64,000 nt of DNA, from NCBI GenBank assembly GCA_041751935.1, contig JBGSIA010000201.1:58225-122224 (forward strand). The letters run 5' to 3'. The position numbers and the translations under genes are program-made. This document shows, one piece after another, positions 27,495 to 37,481 of the stretch. Below the pieces are notes generated by a model, which had not been told where the DNA came from, did not search any database, and saw only the letters and a program-made list of their open reading frames with translations. Position 1 is the stretch's first letter. The number at the start of each line of letters is the position of its first letter. Source of the DNA: JBBSJZ01 sp041751935 (lineage in GTDB: Bacteria; Planctomycetota; Planctomycetia; Pirellulales; Pirellulaceae).

Positions 27495-30400
27495 TTAGGG
27501 AATGGTCTCACGCTTTCGGATTTCGATTCCCGAAAGTATCGCGGCACCCTGGAGCGGATTGAACTGCAAACGTAATTCGCCGTCTACATGTACCTTGTCG
27601 ATTCTCAATTCCGCGAAGTTTCCCAGCTTCCCCGAAGGATCGAGCGTCACCTTGCCAGATTCGCTGGCACCTTGCACCACCACGTTGAACGCTCGCACGC
27701 CCGACAGTGGACTTGGACTGCCGAATAGCAAACGTAGATCGTAATTCTGCGGATTGCCAGGAGGTGTCAGCCTGATTTTCAACTCAGTGATACCTTCGAC
27801 ACCCGAGGACAATACCCAGGACTTGTCCACGTCACCGATCGTCGTTGAATGGTGTTGGAAGTAAGTTGCTTCATCATTCACTTCAATTGACAATGGAGGC
27901 GATGCACCGGCAACCGAGGGATATTCCAACCACAGTGAAGCGTCGGAGTCGCGTCGATCACCGGGAGCACCGAAGTTGACCGCCAGCCGCTCGATGGGGC
28001 CGTTATCGATTGATGAATTCGACAAATTGCTCACGCTCCACATCTCCACGTCTGGCATATGAATCAATGCCAACGACGTCTGGTTCTGATAGGCACAGCT
28101 GCACGTTCGCGTGTAGTCCGGTGCATTCAAGACTCCATTGGCGACAACGAGATTCGAAGTACACCCGGATTTGAAGCCGCCGAGATTTCCGGTTCCCGAA
28201 TCAGTTAACAGATCGTAGAAGCCAGCGGCGCCACTGCGGAAGGTCAACAAGTTTTCGCTTGCAATCACACTGTTGCATCCGTGGGTACGCGTCATCCGCC
28301 AGGGCTCGAGCTTGCCGGTTAGCGGATTGGCGACAAGCTTCGCGGAACCGTCCTGGAGCGCAAACGCACCAGCCGAATCCTTGTTCGCGTTGGCACCGGT
28401 GATGATCCAATCGTTGTGCAGAATACATGGTCCAGTATAAGCCAGAGACTCATTGTTCCATTTGACGGTACCGTTTGCGCCAAAGTGTACTGACATGCCT
28501 TTGGCGACTTCAGTCGACAACCGATCGCTTGCACTGGCACCGGCTTGTAACAGCAAGCCATGTTCTTCAGAGTAACCCAGCCAGGTACCAAACACGTTCT
28601 CTGAAATCTGCCACTCGGTTTTGCCGCTCAGGTAGTCGATAGCCAGAATTCGATACTCGGTCGTATCCAAGCGGCCTCGTCGACGCAACGCATCCTCTAC
28701 TAATTGCGGATGCTTGTCCAAGCAGAAAATCTTGCCACCTCCGGCCACTATCCCGTTGTGCCAGAAACTTGAGTTGGCGTCGATTTGCCAAAGTTTTTTG
28801 CCGGTATGACGATCGAATCCAACCAGTCCCATGCTTGCGGCGCGATCGAGACTCTTGGAGCCGAAGCCAGCCTTGGAGCTACTGAGTTTATTGTCCGCAT
28901 CGAACTTCAACGAGTTTCGGTCGCGGTACATTGCAAACCCCACGCCGCCGATCAGTACGTTCTTGTAAACGCCGATGTATCCCCAGTTCTCTTGCTGGTT
29001 CGCATCGTCGCCCGGCAGTTCGAATTTGCCGACCGTTTTACCAGTCGCCGGGTCGAGTGCATGACAAGCGTTGCCCTCGACGATATACACACGATCCTCG
29101 GTCGCGACGAAATTGGTGCCTCGCGCGTTCGCGCCAGGGATATGAACTTGGTTGTACTTTGGGTCCAACGGCAGGTCCTCGTACGTCTTGTCAAAGAACA
29201 CATCAAAGGTACCCAGGTCTTCAAACTCGCGTTTCCACAACACGCGACCTGTGTAGACGTCGCGAGCGCTGAGCAAATTGATCCCTTGGATAAACAATCG
29301 CCCACCAATCACTTGCTCCGGCGGCCCGTGTCCATGTCGAGGCAAAACGTCCGTGTTGCTGCTGCCTCCGAACCACAGTACGCCCAGCGGTAACTTCACA
29401 CGCGAATCATCGGATTTGATCGTATTGGCAACGTCACCGTACTGGTGCGTCCAATCACCGCTGCCCTCCAGTGCTCCGACCCTGCGCACAAGGACACCTT
29501 GCTCAATTGGCTCGATAGTCGCTCGCTCAAGATTCAGTGCACTGATTCGACTTTCCCACTGCATGTCGCCCGTCAGCACATGCATCACTCCGCCGTAGGG
29601 ACGAACAGATTCATAATGCTTGGCGATAGAGGTTGGACTCTGTCGAACATCCGGATGATCAACAAAGATCATGTTCGCAACATACTTAGGTGGCATGAAT
29701 GAACTCGCGTCGTTGTGATGCACCGTCACATGACCGTAGAGGCCACTGGCATCCAAGACGCGACGCATGCGCTCCACTCGGCCAGGGTCGGTGTCAACGA
29801 TCACCAACTGCACAAAGGGCGACAACACAGCGAGTGACGCTGCTTGCGGCGAATCGGCTGGGCCAAAATAAAACGCATAACCCTCAGCCTGACCGGCTTC
29901 TAGCAATTTTTTTGTCGATTGCTTCATCGCATCAGGACAGTCGATCGTCTGCGCGAGCGATTCAATCGTGACTGGAATACTCAAAGACGGCTGTTGTGCG
30001 AAAGCCAAAATCGAACCACTCATTGTAACAGCGAATAGCTTTTCATCAGCCGCCAATAATCGACCGACTGGCTCCGAAACTGACAGCGTCCGCGTCACGC
30101 GAGCAACATCATCACCTTGCGGCAGCCGGATAAACGTAATCGAGTTTGCACCAGCAGCGACCAGTTCGTTACCGACAAGAATCAGATCGCCGCTGCCGTC
30201 TGCATTGATTTGCCAACGTTGCTTGTGATCCGAACCATAACATCGAACCACGGCTCGATCATCGTCTGACTCGGCACTATAGATCAGTCCATTCGCGAGC
30301 ACCGGTTCATTGGGCATGAAGGCCGTCTTCAGTCCGGTTTCCAAATTGAAGGCACGCGTGCCCTTTTGTCGCGTGTGGACAAAAAAATGTTCCTTATCCG

Positions 30401-31232
30401 CAGCAACAAAGCTGCCCCCGGTGCCTTTGCCGCCCGCATTGATCTCAAAGTAGCGAAGTTTTCCATCAGCACGATCAAACACTGCGGGGACTGACCGCCC
30501 GCCGGGAACGATCAACAGCTTGTCAGTTGCTACGAGAGCACCTTGCGGAGCGACGCCAGCGAACGACGGGGCACTGTGTGGTTGTTGGATGTAGGAAGCG
30601 CCGGTGCTGTCGTTGACCCAGCGAACTTCACCGGTATCGGCGTCCAGCGCGTGGATGAAGGTGCCCATGAACGGCCAAATGCTGTTGGTGAAGTAAACGG
30701 TTCCATCGCGAATGACCGGGCCGCCACGGGCGCACCAAGCGGATACAAGTCGTCGATTTCCGATTGCCTGTTGCCGACTGGGCGCACCATCAAACTTCCA
30801 AACAAGCGATCCGTTCTTAGCGTCGACACAATACAAAAATCCGTCGTCACTACAGAAATACACGCGACCTTCGTAGCCGACTGGCGGCAATCGAATAGGT
30901 GCATCCGTATAGAACGACCACAATTCGCTTCCATTGGCTGTGTCATAGGCGACGAGTTTATCGCGGTCATTGAAAGCGACGAACAAACGTCCATCGACAA
31001 CGATCGGTTCGAGGACTTGATCGTAGGCCAGCAAGTCCAAATTCAGCGGGTCATCCCAAGCACGCGGGGGCGAGCCGATTTTGACCGACCAAGCCAATCG
31101 CAGGTCATCGGGTAGCGAATCACTTGTCGCAGCCGATCGTTGAGCGTCACAGCGCCACATCGGCCAATCGCCGCCACTCGTTGAGGACGCGAAAAGCGTT
31201 GCGATCCAGCACACTCGAATGTAAAAACTCAT
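27495..31232 (-). CDS. Giant exported PQQ-type beta-propeller protein with inserted Rossmann domain and malectin-like C-terminus
   Basis: Exported protein of about 1,245 residues. The ATG at 31232 gives a signal peptide (YIRVCWIATLFASSTSGG); the frame is open to 31352 but the extra residues look non-coding. Propeller part A starts at DWPMWRCDAQRSA (about residue 22) with repeats such as GFLYCVDAKNGSLVWKF. About residues 425-580 form a Rossmann, methyltransferase-like segment (GYAFYFGPADSP, VQLVIVDTDPGRVERM, ANMIFVDHPD, YGGVMHVLTG). Propeller part B starts at GDWTHQYGDVANT (about 590). The last 150 residues (VNFGAPGDRRDSDASLWLEYP, YDLRLLFGSP, FNVVVQG) resemble a malectin-like carbohydrate-binding domain. 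Role unknown; polysaccharide binding outside the cell is inference. Confidence 0.87.
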   Translation of the reverse strand: MSFYIRVCWIATLFASSTSGGDWPMWRCDAQRSAATSDSLPDDLRLAWSVKIGSPPRAWDDPLNLDLLAYDQVLEPIVVDGRLFVAFNDRDKLVAYDTANGSELWSFYTDAPIRLPPVGYEGRVYFCSDDGFLYCVDAKNGSLVWKFDGAPSRQQAIGNRRLVSAWCARGGPVIRDGTVYFTNSIWPFMGTFIHALDADTGEVRWVNDSTGASYIQQPHSAPSFAGVAPQGALVATDKLLIVPGGRSVPAVFDRADGKLRYFEINAGGKGTGGSFVAADKEHFFVHTRQKGTRAFNLETGLKTAFMPNEPVLANGLIYSAESDDDRAVVRCYGSDHKQRWQINADGSGDLILVGNELVAAGANSITFIRLPQGDDVARVTRTLSVSEPVGRLLAADEKLFAVTMSGSILAFAQQPSLSIPVTIESLAQTIDCPDAMKQSTKKLLEAGQAEGYAFYFGPADSPQAASLAVLSPFVQLVIVDTDPGRVERMRRVLDASGLYGHVTVHHNDASSFMPPKYVANMIFVDHPDVRQSPTSIAKHYESVRPYGGVMHVLTGDMQWESRISALNLERATIEPIEQGVLVRRVGALEGSGDWTHQYGDVANTIKSDDSRVKLPLGVLWFGGSSNTDVLPRHGHGPPEQVIGGRLFIQGINLLSARDVYTGRVLWKREFEDLGTFDVFFDKTYEDLPLDPKYNQVHIPGANARGTNFVATEDRVYIVEGNACHALDPATGKTVGKFELPGDDANQQENWGYIGVYKNVLIGGVGFAMYRDRNSLKFDADNKLSSSKAGFGSKSLDRAASMGLVGFDRHTGKKLWQIDANSSFWHNGIVAGGGKIFCLDKHPQLVEDALRRRGRLDTTEYRILAIDYLSGKTEWQISENVFGTWLGYSEEHGLLLQAGASASDRLSTEVAKGMSVHFGANGTVKWNNESLAYTGPCILHNDWIITGANANKDSAGAFALQDGSAKLVANPLTGKLEPWRMTRTHGCNSVIASENLLTFRSGAAGFYDLLTDSGTGNLGGFKSGCTSNLVVANGVLNAPDYTRTCSCAYQNQTSLALIHMPDVEMWSVSNLSNSSIDNGPIERLAVNFGAPGDRRDSDASLWLEYPSVAGASPPLSIEVNDEATYFQHHSTTIGDVDKSWVLSSGVEGITELKIRLTPPGNPQNYDLRLLFGSPSPLSGVRAFNVVVQGASESGKVTLDPSGKLGNFAELRIDKVHVDGELRLQFNPLQGAAILSGIEIRKRETIP

Positions 31233-31352
31233 GCTAAAGACTTCGATGTATGAAGAAAGGTTTTGCCGGTTACTATAGCTGCTCCCGCCGCTCACGGCGA
31301 GTTCATGCGAAGAGGGATCGCTGCTTGGTCCGTCAGCTGCTTGGCCTGTCAA

Positions 31353-32483
31353 TCAAGGTGTTAGCAGCGTTTCGATCCGGCGAGTGGTCGCTACGACATC
31401 GTGTCGGGTGGTGATCAGTTGTCGTGCTGCTTCGACACGTGACTTTGCCGCTTCGCGTGTCGTTGCGAACTGGGTGATGGCGGCGGCAAGTGAAGCGGGG
31501 GATTTGGGTTCAGCCCACTGGATCGTCGGTTGGTCCAATTCCAATTCAACTGTGCCGCCACACCGTGTGGCGATTACCGGAGTGGACAGAGCAAAGGCTT
31601 CAAGCACGACGTTGGGCATCCCTTCAAAGTGTGATGGTAAAACCAACGCGTCGGCCGTCGCGATCGCTGGCATCGGGTTCGCCATCCGCGAAAGAAACAC
31701 CACTTCGTGTCGCTTTAACGCGGCCCGGGACCACGACTCCAATTCCGATCGTAGCGGACCGTCGCCAACTAACCATAGACAAATTGGCGGAACCAACGGA
31801 TTCTCCTCCAGCAGTCCCAGAGCATCGAGCAGGTCCTGTTGTCCCTTCTCGACAGTCATCCGTCCAACGCAAACAAGCGTTAGCCGCTGGTCACGCTTCG
31901 GCGCCGGTGCACGGGCTAGTGCATGAATGTACTGGCAATCAACCGGGTTCACTATCGTTTCGATTCGACTTCGATCCAGACCGTAGAACTTCGCAGCCGA
32001 ATCGGCAGCCAAATCGCTAACGGCGACGATACCTTTGGACGCCTGGTAGGCCCTGGTCAGCCGCCGGTGTTTCAGCCACAAGAACTTTTTTTCAACAAGC
32101 GGAAACGCGTGTTCCGGAGGGCTGACAATGGTCGAAACGCGTGGCACCAAAGGACGATTTATCGCACCAGCAACCATCGTCATCTGAAACGTGCGATCAT
32201 AAATCACATCAATGAATTGCTCATCGACGACGTTCTGTAAGTGTCGAACATGCGCCCGATAAACGCGGCCAGGAAAATAAACGCTGTTGCGGAGCGGCAC
32301 GTCATCGAACGCGTGAACACGAACATCCTCGGGGATTCCAGCGAGCAGGTCGCCGATCCGCTCGTGCAAATACAGGTGCGGTTCAAAACGCTGGCGGTCC
32401 AGATGTCGCAACAGCAACAGAACCTGCTGTTCGCTACCTCCGCCGCGCATCGAGCTGATCATCAACAAGACGCGGCGTTTCAA
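31353..32483 (-). CDS. Glycosyltransferase family 4 (GT-B fold)
   Basis: Cytoplasmic sugar transferase of 376 residues. The N-terminal domain starts RRVLLMISSMRGGGSEQQVL with the acceptor-side glycine loop. The C-terminal donor domain begins TLVCVGRMTVEKGQQDLLDA (about residue 207) and holds LWLVGDGPLRSELE and the EX7E-type motif LPSHFEGMPNVVLEAFA (about 288-304), which binds the nucleotide-sugar. The start appears to be TTG at 32483, overlapping the upstream gene stop by four bases (TTGA), so translation is coupled. The sugar is unknown. It lies between an EEP-family gene and a propeller gene rather than in the main polysaccharide island. Confidence 0.93.
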   Translation of the reverse strand: MKRRVLLMISSMRGGGSEQQVLLLLRHLDRQRFEPHLYLHERIGDLLAGIPEDVRVHAFDDVPLRNSVYFPGRVYRAHVRHLQNVVDEQFIDVIYDRTFQMTMVAGAINRPLVPRVSTIVSPPEHAFPLVEKKFLWLKHRRLTRAYQASKGIVAVSDLAADSAAKFYGLDRSRIETIVNPVDCQYIHALARAPAPKRDQRLTLVCVGRMTVEKGQQDLLDALGLLEENPLVPPICLWLVGDGPLRSELESWSRAALKRHEVVFLSRMANPMPAIATADALVLPSHFEGMPNVVLEAFALSTPVIATRCGGTVELELDQPTIQWAEPKSPASLAAAITQFATTREAAKSRVEAARQLITTRHDVVATTRRIETLLTP

Positions 32484-33658
32484 TTTGGCAACTCCACGTC
32501 GATCCAGACTAAACGATGGTCGCTGACCGATACCATTGCACGTCGCGGGTCGTCGTGCGCTGGCCAGAACACTCCGCAGTCTCGGACCATCAGTTGCCGA
32601 CTGGGCAATACATAATCGACTCGCAATCCATTTTTTCCGCCAAAGTCAGCGGTCGTCGTCAATCGTGGCTCGCGATCATCAGCGCCGACCTTCAGGACAT
32701 GTCGGGGTTGGACATCGTTGACGCGGCGATGTGCGAGTAAGCGAGCAATTGCGTCGGGACGCCCAGCACCATTTGTGGCATCGGAGTTCAAGTCACCGAC
32801 GATGACAAACCATGCGTCGTGTGGCAATCCGCCTTTGCGGTCTGAGTCGTCGACTACGTGCATCGCTGCATCACCGTCGAGATAGTCCACCCAAAATCGC
32901 ACTTCGTCATGGTTGCGACATCCGTTGTGATCTGCGGGGCCATCAAAGACGGGCGGTGTGGGATGCGAACCAAGCAAGTGAATGATGTGGTTGTTAATGC
33001 GAATGGGAATGTCCACATGATTCTTGCTGGACAGACGCAGTTGCGACCACACCTCGTCACGATAGAACGATTCGCCTGTTGTCGGGTGCATCGGTCGGAG
33101 CGCATCGGGCAACAGGTTCCAGCGGTACATCTGGAACGTCCGTATCGCATCGCGTTCCAGCGGAAAACGACTGAGCACGGCCATTGCGTATTGCCCTGGA
33201 TAGACGCCGTATCCCCAAGCGTCATTGGGACCCTCCGATTTGCCGTCGCCGTTCAAATCAATCGCCGAATCGACACCCGTGTTGCTGGGGATTGAATAAC
33301 GATACAGATACTCGATCGCCTGACTCTCCTGTTGATCGACAGCGAGGTACTTTTCAGCGAACAGCGACAATGGCTTTGCGTCCGCTTCGTAATCGATCTC
33401 ATTGAGAAACAGGACATCCGGTCGCACGGATTGGATGACTCGAGCCAGTTGCGTAGCGTGCCGATCCATTCCACTGGCCAGTCGACGGGAGATATCACCG
33501 GACTGCTTACCGAACAGCGAAACGTTGTACGTCGCGAACCGGACGCGCGTTGATGTTGCGGAGGGATGCGTCACAGTGTCGTCGGCAGGAGCTGCGGTAT
33601 CGGTGGCGGCAAAAACCATGGCCGCGAATACAGTGAAGATCAAGAATTGCTGGGTCAT
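32480..33658 (-). CDS. Exported endonuclease/exonuclease/phosphatase (EEP) family hydrolase
   Basis: Metal-dependent phosphodiesterase-fold protein of 392 residues. A signal peptide (FLIFTVFAAMVFAATDTAA) is followed by the EEP motifs FATYNVSLFGK (Asn, about residue 44), VLFLNEIDYEAD (the catalytic Glu, about 87), FVIVGDLNSDATNGAG (Asp and Asn, about 285), LRVDYVLPS (Asp, about 353) and VSDHRLVWIDV (catalytic His, about 382). The motif set is complete, so it is likely active on an extracytoplasmic phosphodiester. The substrate (nucleic acid, lipid or sugar phosphate) is not determined. It is first gene of the leftward operon with the glycosyltransferase. Confidence 0.92.
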   Translation of the reverse strand: MTQQFLIFTVFAAMVFAATDTAAPADDTVTHPSATSTRVRFATYNVSLFGKQSGDISRRLASGMDRHATQLARVIQSVRPDVLFLNEIDYEADAKPLSLFAEKYLAVDQQESQAIEYLYRYSIPSNTGVDSAIDLNGDGKSEGPNDAWGYGVYPGQYAMAVLSRFPLERDAIRTFQMYRWNLLPDALRPMHPTTGESFYRDEVWSQLRLSSKNHVDIPIRINNHIIHLLGSHPTPPVFDGPADHNGCRNHDEVRFWVDYLDGDAAMHVVDDSDRKGGLPHDAWFVIVGDLNSDATNGAGRPDAIARLLAHRRVNDVQPRHVLKVGADDREPRLTTTADFGGKNGLRVDYVLPSRQLMVRDCGVFWPAHDDPRRAMVSVSDHRLVWIDVELPN

Positions 33659-33892
33659 ACTTGCAAGGCCGGTCGGGCGAAACGAAGCAGTGGCTCTGTA
33701 CAGTAACGGAAATCAGCAAAACTTTCGACAGACCAAACAGTATTCGGTGTGTTCAATCAAGTTTTACCCTAAAGGTTCGGATACAATTTCTCGCAGCGTA
33801 TCCAGCTTCACGCAGCGTACGCCGATTTCTAGTCAACACGGCCCAGCCGACGCGCCCCGCCAACCTAGCCCAGCAATACACTTGGATCGAAG

Positions 33893-36800
33893 ATGAAAAT
33901 CAAACTCCGGCAACCGATTCCAATTTGTGCACTGTTCATCACGCTGTTGCTTTTGCCGTGTCGAGCTGACGACGGGCGATACGATCCGTCAGCGATGGCG
34001 GACTTGCATGGTGGATTGATCGTTCAGCTCGGGGCCAGCGATATCGAGTCGGCGAGTGAGCTGAGCCGCACGGGTCGATATCTGGTTCATGTGATTGATC
34101 CCGATGCTGGCTTGGTATCAACGGCACAAGAAAGGATTCGTCAACAGGGTCGATACGGGCTCGCATGGGCGGAGCATCGCAGCAGTACCGCGCGGTTGCC
34201 CTATGCAGAGAATGTCGTGAACATGATCGTTGTGAATGACTTCGCGGTTGTGGCCAAAGAAATCATGCGTGTTCTAACGCCTGGTGGTGTGGTTGTGGTG
34301 AATGATCGCAAGTTGCACAGTCAGGACGAAATCGCTGCTGCCGGATTCGAATCCCTTGAATCAAAGGGCGAGATTTTCATCGCTCGCAAGCCTTGGCCGA
34401 AAGAGATGGATGAGTGGTCTCATTCGCGACATGCGGCAAACGGGAACGCAGTCTCGCTCGATACGCTCGTCGGCCCGCCTGCTCGCGTGCGTTGGGTTGC
34501 GGCAGCAACATCAGAGGTCGAAGGAATGGTGACTGCCGGCGGTCGAAATTTCTATGGAGGAATTCTTGCTCGTGATAGCTTCAACGGATTGCGACTGTGG
34601 CATCGTGACCTCTCAAAGGGTGACAACAATCCTGTGGACTTCACCCTGCCCAAGTTGCCCAATGATTCGTCACGCCCAGTGGCGTCGCCGAAGTATTTGT
34701 TTGCTGTGATGGCGGGTAAGCCCGTGGTGCTTGACGCAGCGACGGGAGAGTCTGTTGTGCAGCTCGGCGAGATGGCTAAACCAACGGCAATTTTGTTCGA
34801 TGGCCAACGACTCGTTGCCGCTGACGATAACACGGTACGTGCATTCGACGTCGACTCCGGTGCACAGTTGTGGAGTTTTACATCGGCCGAACCGCGAAAC
34901 GTCGTTGGTGACGGAACTCACGTCGCGCTGTTGCAAGGACGAGTGCGCCGCGGTGAGCCAGCGGTTGCGGTGGTATTGGATGCAGCGACCGGTGAACCCC
35001 GATGGACCCGCGATGATTATCCGTGGCTGGTACTGACTTCGCGAACGGTGTTGTCCGGCGACCAATTGGTTTTTGAAGTCTCGACTCTGAATGATCACGA
35101 CTCAGGGAACGTTATCCATGTCGTTGCTGCAAGCTCTGGCGAGCATCTGTGGAGCAAAGAATTTCCGCCCGGCATGAACCACGCACGACAGGCGCGTGCG
35201 ATGTTCCTGAAAAACGACTTGTGGATTCTTCATGGGGGAAAGATCAATACCAACGACGAAGTCAACAAGTCACGTTTACCGACCGAAGTCTCGGCGCTCG
35301 ATCCGCTCAGCGGCTTAGTGCGAAAGACATTGCCAGCCGGTTTAGCTCACTGTTTCCCGCCAGTTGCCACGCCGAATTACTTGTTTGCTGGCGAACTGGA
35401 TATGACGGATTTGAAGTCGGGTGAAGTCATTGCGAACCGCATCACGAAAGCGAATTGTTCACGCGAGAGCGGCTGGATTCCCGCGAATGGATTGATCTAC
35501 ACAACCCCCAAGCACTGCACTTGTTGGCCCATGCTGCGAGGGTTCGTGGCCATGGCGCCGGCAAACGAAATGTCACCGTTGGTCAAGTTACCGGTGGAGC
35601 AGATGGAGTTTCCGCTGGAGCACGGCACGGCAGCGGTTGATGTCGCGGCAGTAGCTACAAGCGACAGCGATTGGCCGCTGTATCGTCACGATCGCTGGCG
35701 AAGTGCCAGCTCCATCACTGCGGGTCCAAGTTCATTGAAGAATCGGTGGACGGCAAGCTTACAAGAGGAACTGGATGCAGAAGCGAAAGTCGATGGGCCA
35801 ATCCTGCATGACTGGAAGGAAAACCCGATCATCAAAGGACCGCTAAGCGCGCCGACGATCGCTCAAGGGATCGCCTATGTCACACGACCGAATGCGCACG
35901 AGTTGATCGCGATCGATACCGAGGATGGCAGTATCCGTTGGCGGTTCACGGCAAACGGTCGTCTGGACACTCCCCCGGCGATCCATCGAGGTTTGTGTCT
36001 GTTTGGTACCGCTGCTGGTTGGGTGTACGCATTGCGAGCCAGCGATGGCGAACTTGTATGGCGAATGCGAGCGGCCCCGAATGATGAACGCATCGTCGCG
36101 TACGGCCAAGTGGAATCGCCCTGGCCGGTTCCCGGTGCGGTGCTTGTCGTTGATGAAGTCGCTTACTTTGCCGCTGGTCGCCAACCGCTCGCTGACGGAG
36201 GCATCCTAGTGTTCGCCGTCGACCCCATGACTGGCAAGCGGCATTGGGTCAAGCGAATCGACACCGTGCCCCAACAGGGTTTCTATGAAAACTCGGGGTT
36301 GGAGTTTGATCCGTTTGATATCCTGCATGCCGAAGGCGATTCGATTGCAATGTCGCGTTGGATCATTTCGGCTAATGGCAAGAATGTTGATGTTGATAAG
36401 TGGAATGCGTTTGCGAAATTGAACACCGGAGCTGGTGAAGTTTGGATTCCACGAGGTAGTTGGACGTACGGCGCTCGACATCAACATCGATTCGCCGGTG
36501 AAGCTTCACGTCGACCGCTGACGGTTTTCCGCGACGACAATGCGTACAGCTCACTGGACGGAAGCACGCAAGTCTTTCGCCGCGACTTTAATCTTGAGAA
36601 GGGCGAGACCTTCAACAACAAATGGATCACCGGTTGGGAAGCTGGCAAACTGGCACGCGATGGTAAGAAGCCGTATCGCAGCGAACGGATCGCAGAGAAC
36701 GCATTATGGACGCAAGACCCATTCGCCGAAGGCGAGGAATTGAAACCGGACCCCGAGTATGGCACACAGCTTTTCAACGATATTTATGCGATGGCGCTGG

Positions 36801-36982
36801 CCGGGGACGATAAACTCTATGTCGTGCATCGCGATGGTCGAATGAAAGTTGTATCGACAGAGACCGGCTACGTCATTGAAGAGACCACGGTGCCACCACC
36901 AGCCTGGGACGGGTTAGCCATCGCTGGCAAACGGGTTTACCTAACCACACAAGCCGGAGAGTTGGTGTGTCTGGGTGAGTGA
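33893..36982 (+). CDS. Giant exported PQQ-type beta-propeller protein with N-terminal Rossmann domain
   Basis: Exported protein of 1,029 residues. A signal peptide (IPICALFITLLLLPCRA) is followed directly by a methyltransferase-like Rossmann segment (about 25-165): GLIVQLGASDIESA, YLVHVIDPDAGLVSTAQ, LPYAENVVNMIVVND and LTPGGVVVVND. The canonical GxGxG loop is degenerate. Propeller part B begins at MDEWSHSRHAANGN (about 172) and includes GARLWSF-like repeats (DSGAQLWSFTS). Part A begins at SDWPLYRHDRWRSA (about 592), with GWVYALRASDGELVWRM and the closing repeat LTTQAGELVCLGE. It is transcribed divergently from the EEP/GT/propeller operon and converges on the phosphatase gene, 4 bases apart. 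Function unknown. Confidence 0.87.
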   Translation: MKIKLRQPIPICALFITLLLLPCRADDGRYDPSAMADLHGGLIVQLGASDIESASELSRTGRYLVHVIDPDAGLVSTAQERIRQQGRYGLAWAEHRSSTARLPYAENVVNMIVVNDFAVVAKEIMRVLTPGGVVVVNDRKLHSQDEIAAAGFESLESKGEIFIARKPWPKEMDEWSHSRHAANGNAVSLDTLVGPPARVRWVAAATSEVEGMVTAGGRNFYGGILARDSFNGLRLWHRDLSKGDNNPVDFTLPKLPNDSSRPVASPKYLFAVMAGKPVVLDAATGESVVQLGEMAKPTAILFDGQRLVAADDNTVRAFDVDSGAQLWSFTSAEPRNVVGDGTHVALLQGRVRRGEPAVAVVLDAATGEPRWTRDDYPWLVLTSRTVLSGDQLVFEVSTLNDHDSGNVIHVVAASSGEHLWSKEFPPGMNHARQARAMFLKNDLWILHGGKINTNDEVNKSRLPTEVSALDPLSGLVRKTLPAGLAHCFPPVATPNYLFAGELDMTDLKSGEVIANRITKANCSRESGWIPANGLIYTTPKHCTCWPMLRGFVAMAPANEMSPLVKLPVEQMEFPLEHGTAAVDVAAVATSDSDWPLYRHDRWRSASSITAGPSSLKNRWTASLQEELDAEAKVDGPILHDWKENPIIKGPLSAPTIAQGIAYVTRPNAHELIAIDTEDGSIRWRFTANGRLDTPPAIHRGLCLFGTAAGWVYALRASDGELVWRMRAAPNDERIVAYGQVESPWPVPGAVLVVDEVAYFAAGRQPLADGGILVFAVDPMTGKRHWVKRIDTVPQQGFYENSGLEFDPFDILHAEGDSIAMSRWIISANGKNVDVDKWNAFAKLNTGAGEVWIPRGSWTYGARHQHRFAGEASRRPLTVFRDDNAYSSLDGSTQVFRRDFNLEKGETFNNKWITGWEAGKLARDGKKPYRSERIAENALWTQDPFAEGEELKPDPEYGTQLFNDIYAMALAGDDKLYVVHRDGRMKVVSTETGYVIEETTVPPPAWDGLAIAGKRVYLTTQAGELVCLGE

Positions 36983-36986
36983 TCCT

Positions 36987-37481
36987 TCAATCGTCATCAA
37001 ATTCGGCAGCAAAGATATTTTCGCCGCCGAGCGTTTGTAGGATCACCGGACAGCCTTCTTCGAGCATGTCCAGAACCTTCCCGAAACCTTCCGCCTCGCC
37101 ATAGTACGGGTCCGGCACATCGCGCGGCCACTCTTCGTCCAAATAATCGCTGAACATGCGAATGTGCAGTCCGTTACCAGGGGCGAGCGCCATGAGTGCC
37201 GCGTGGTTCTGGGCGTCCATCGCCAGCACCAGATCGAATCGGCCTGGCTTCAGGTCATCGGCGGTAACTTGACGAGCGCGACTGGTCAACTCGTACCCGC
37301 GAGCCTCAGCGGCTGATCGCATCCTCGGGTCTGCCAATTTGCCAATGTGGTAATCATGAGTGCCTGCGGAGTCGACTTCCATATCCAATCCAAACTCTTC
37401 GGCAAACCGTTTCATCACTGCCTCAGCAGCGGCGCTACGGCAGATATTCCCCATACAAACAAAAAGCACTCGTTTGCTCAT
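36987..37481 (-). CDS. Low-molecular-weight protein tyrosine phosphatase
   Basis: Cytoplasmic phosphatase of 164 residues. The P-loop VCMGNICRSAAAEAV (C-x5-R followed by S) lies at residues 8-22 and the general acid in VPDPYYGEAEGF (about 124). The ATG at 37481 gives the standard family N-terminus MSKRVLFVCMGNICRS; the frame runs on to 37610 without similarity. In polysaccharide loci such enzymes dephosphorylate tyrosine kinases of the Wzc type; here the exopolysaccharide island begins 2 kb away but no Wzc is seen in the window. Its role in regulating polysaccharide export is therefore only suggestive. Confidence 0.95.
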   Translation of the reverse strand: MSKRVLFVCMGNICRSAAAEAVMKRFAEEFGLDMEVDSAGTHDYHIGKLADPRMRSAAEARGYELTSRARQVTADDLKPGRFDLVLAMDAQNHAALMALAPGNGLHIRMFSDYLDEEWPRDVPDPYYGEAEGFGKVLDMLEEGCPVILQTLGGENIFAAEFDDD

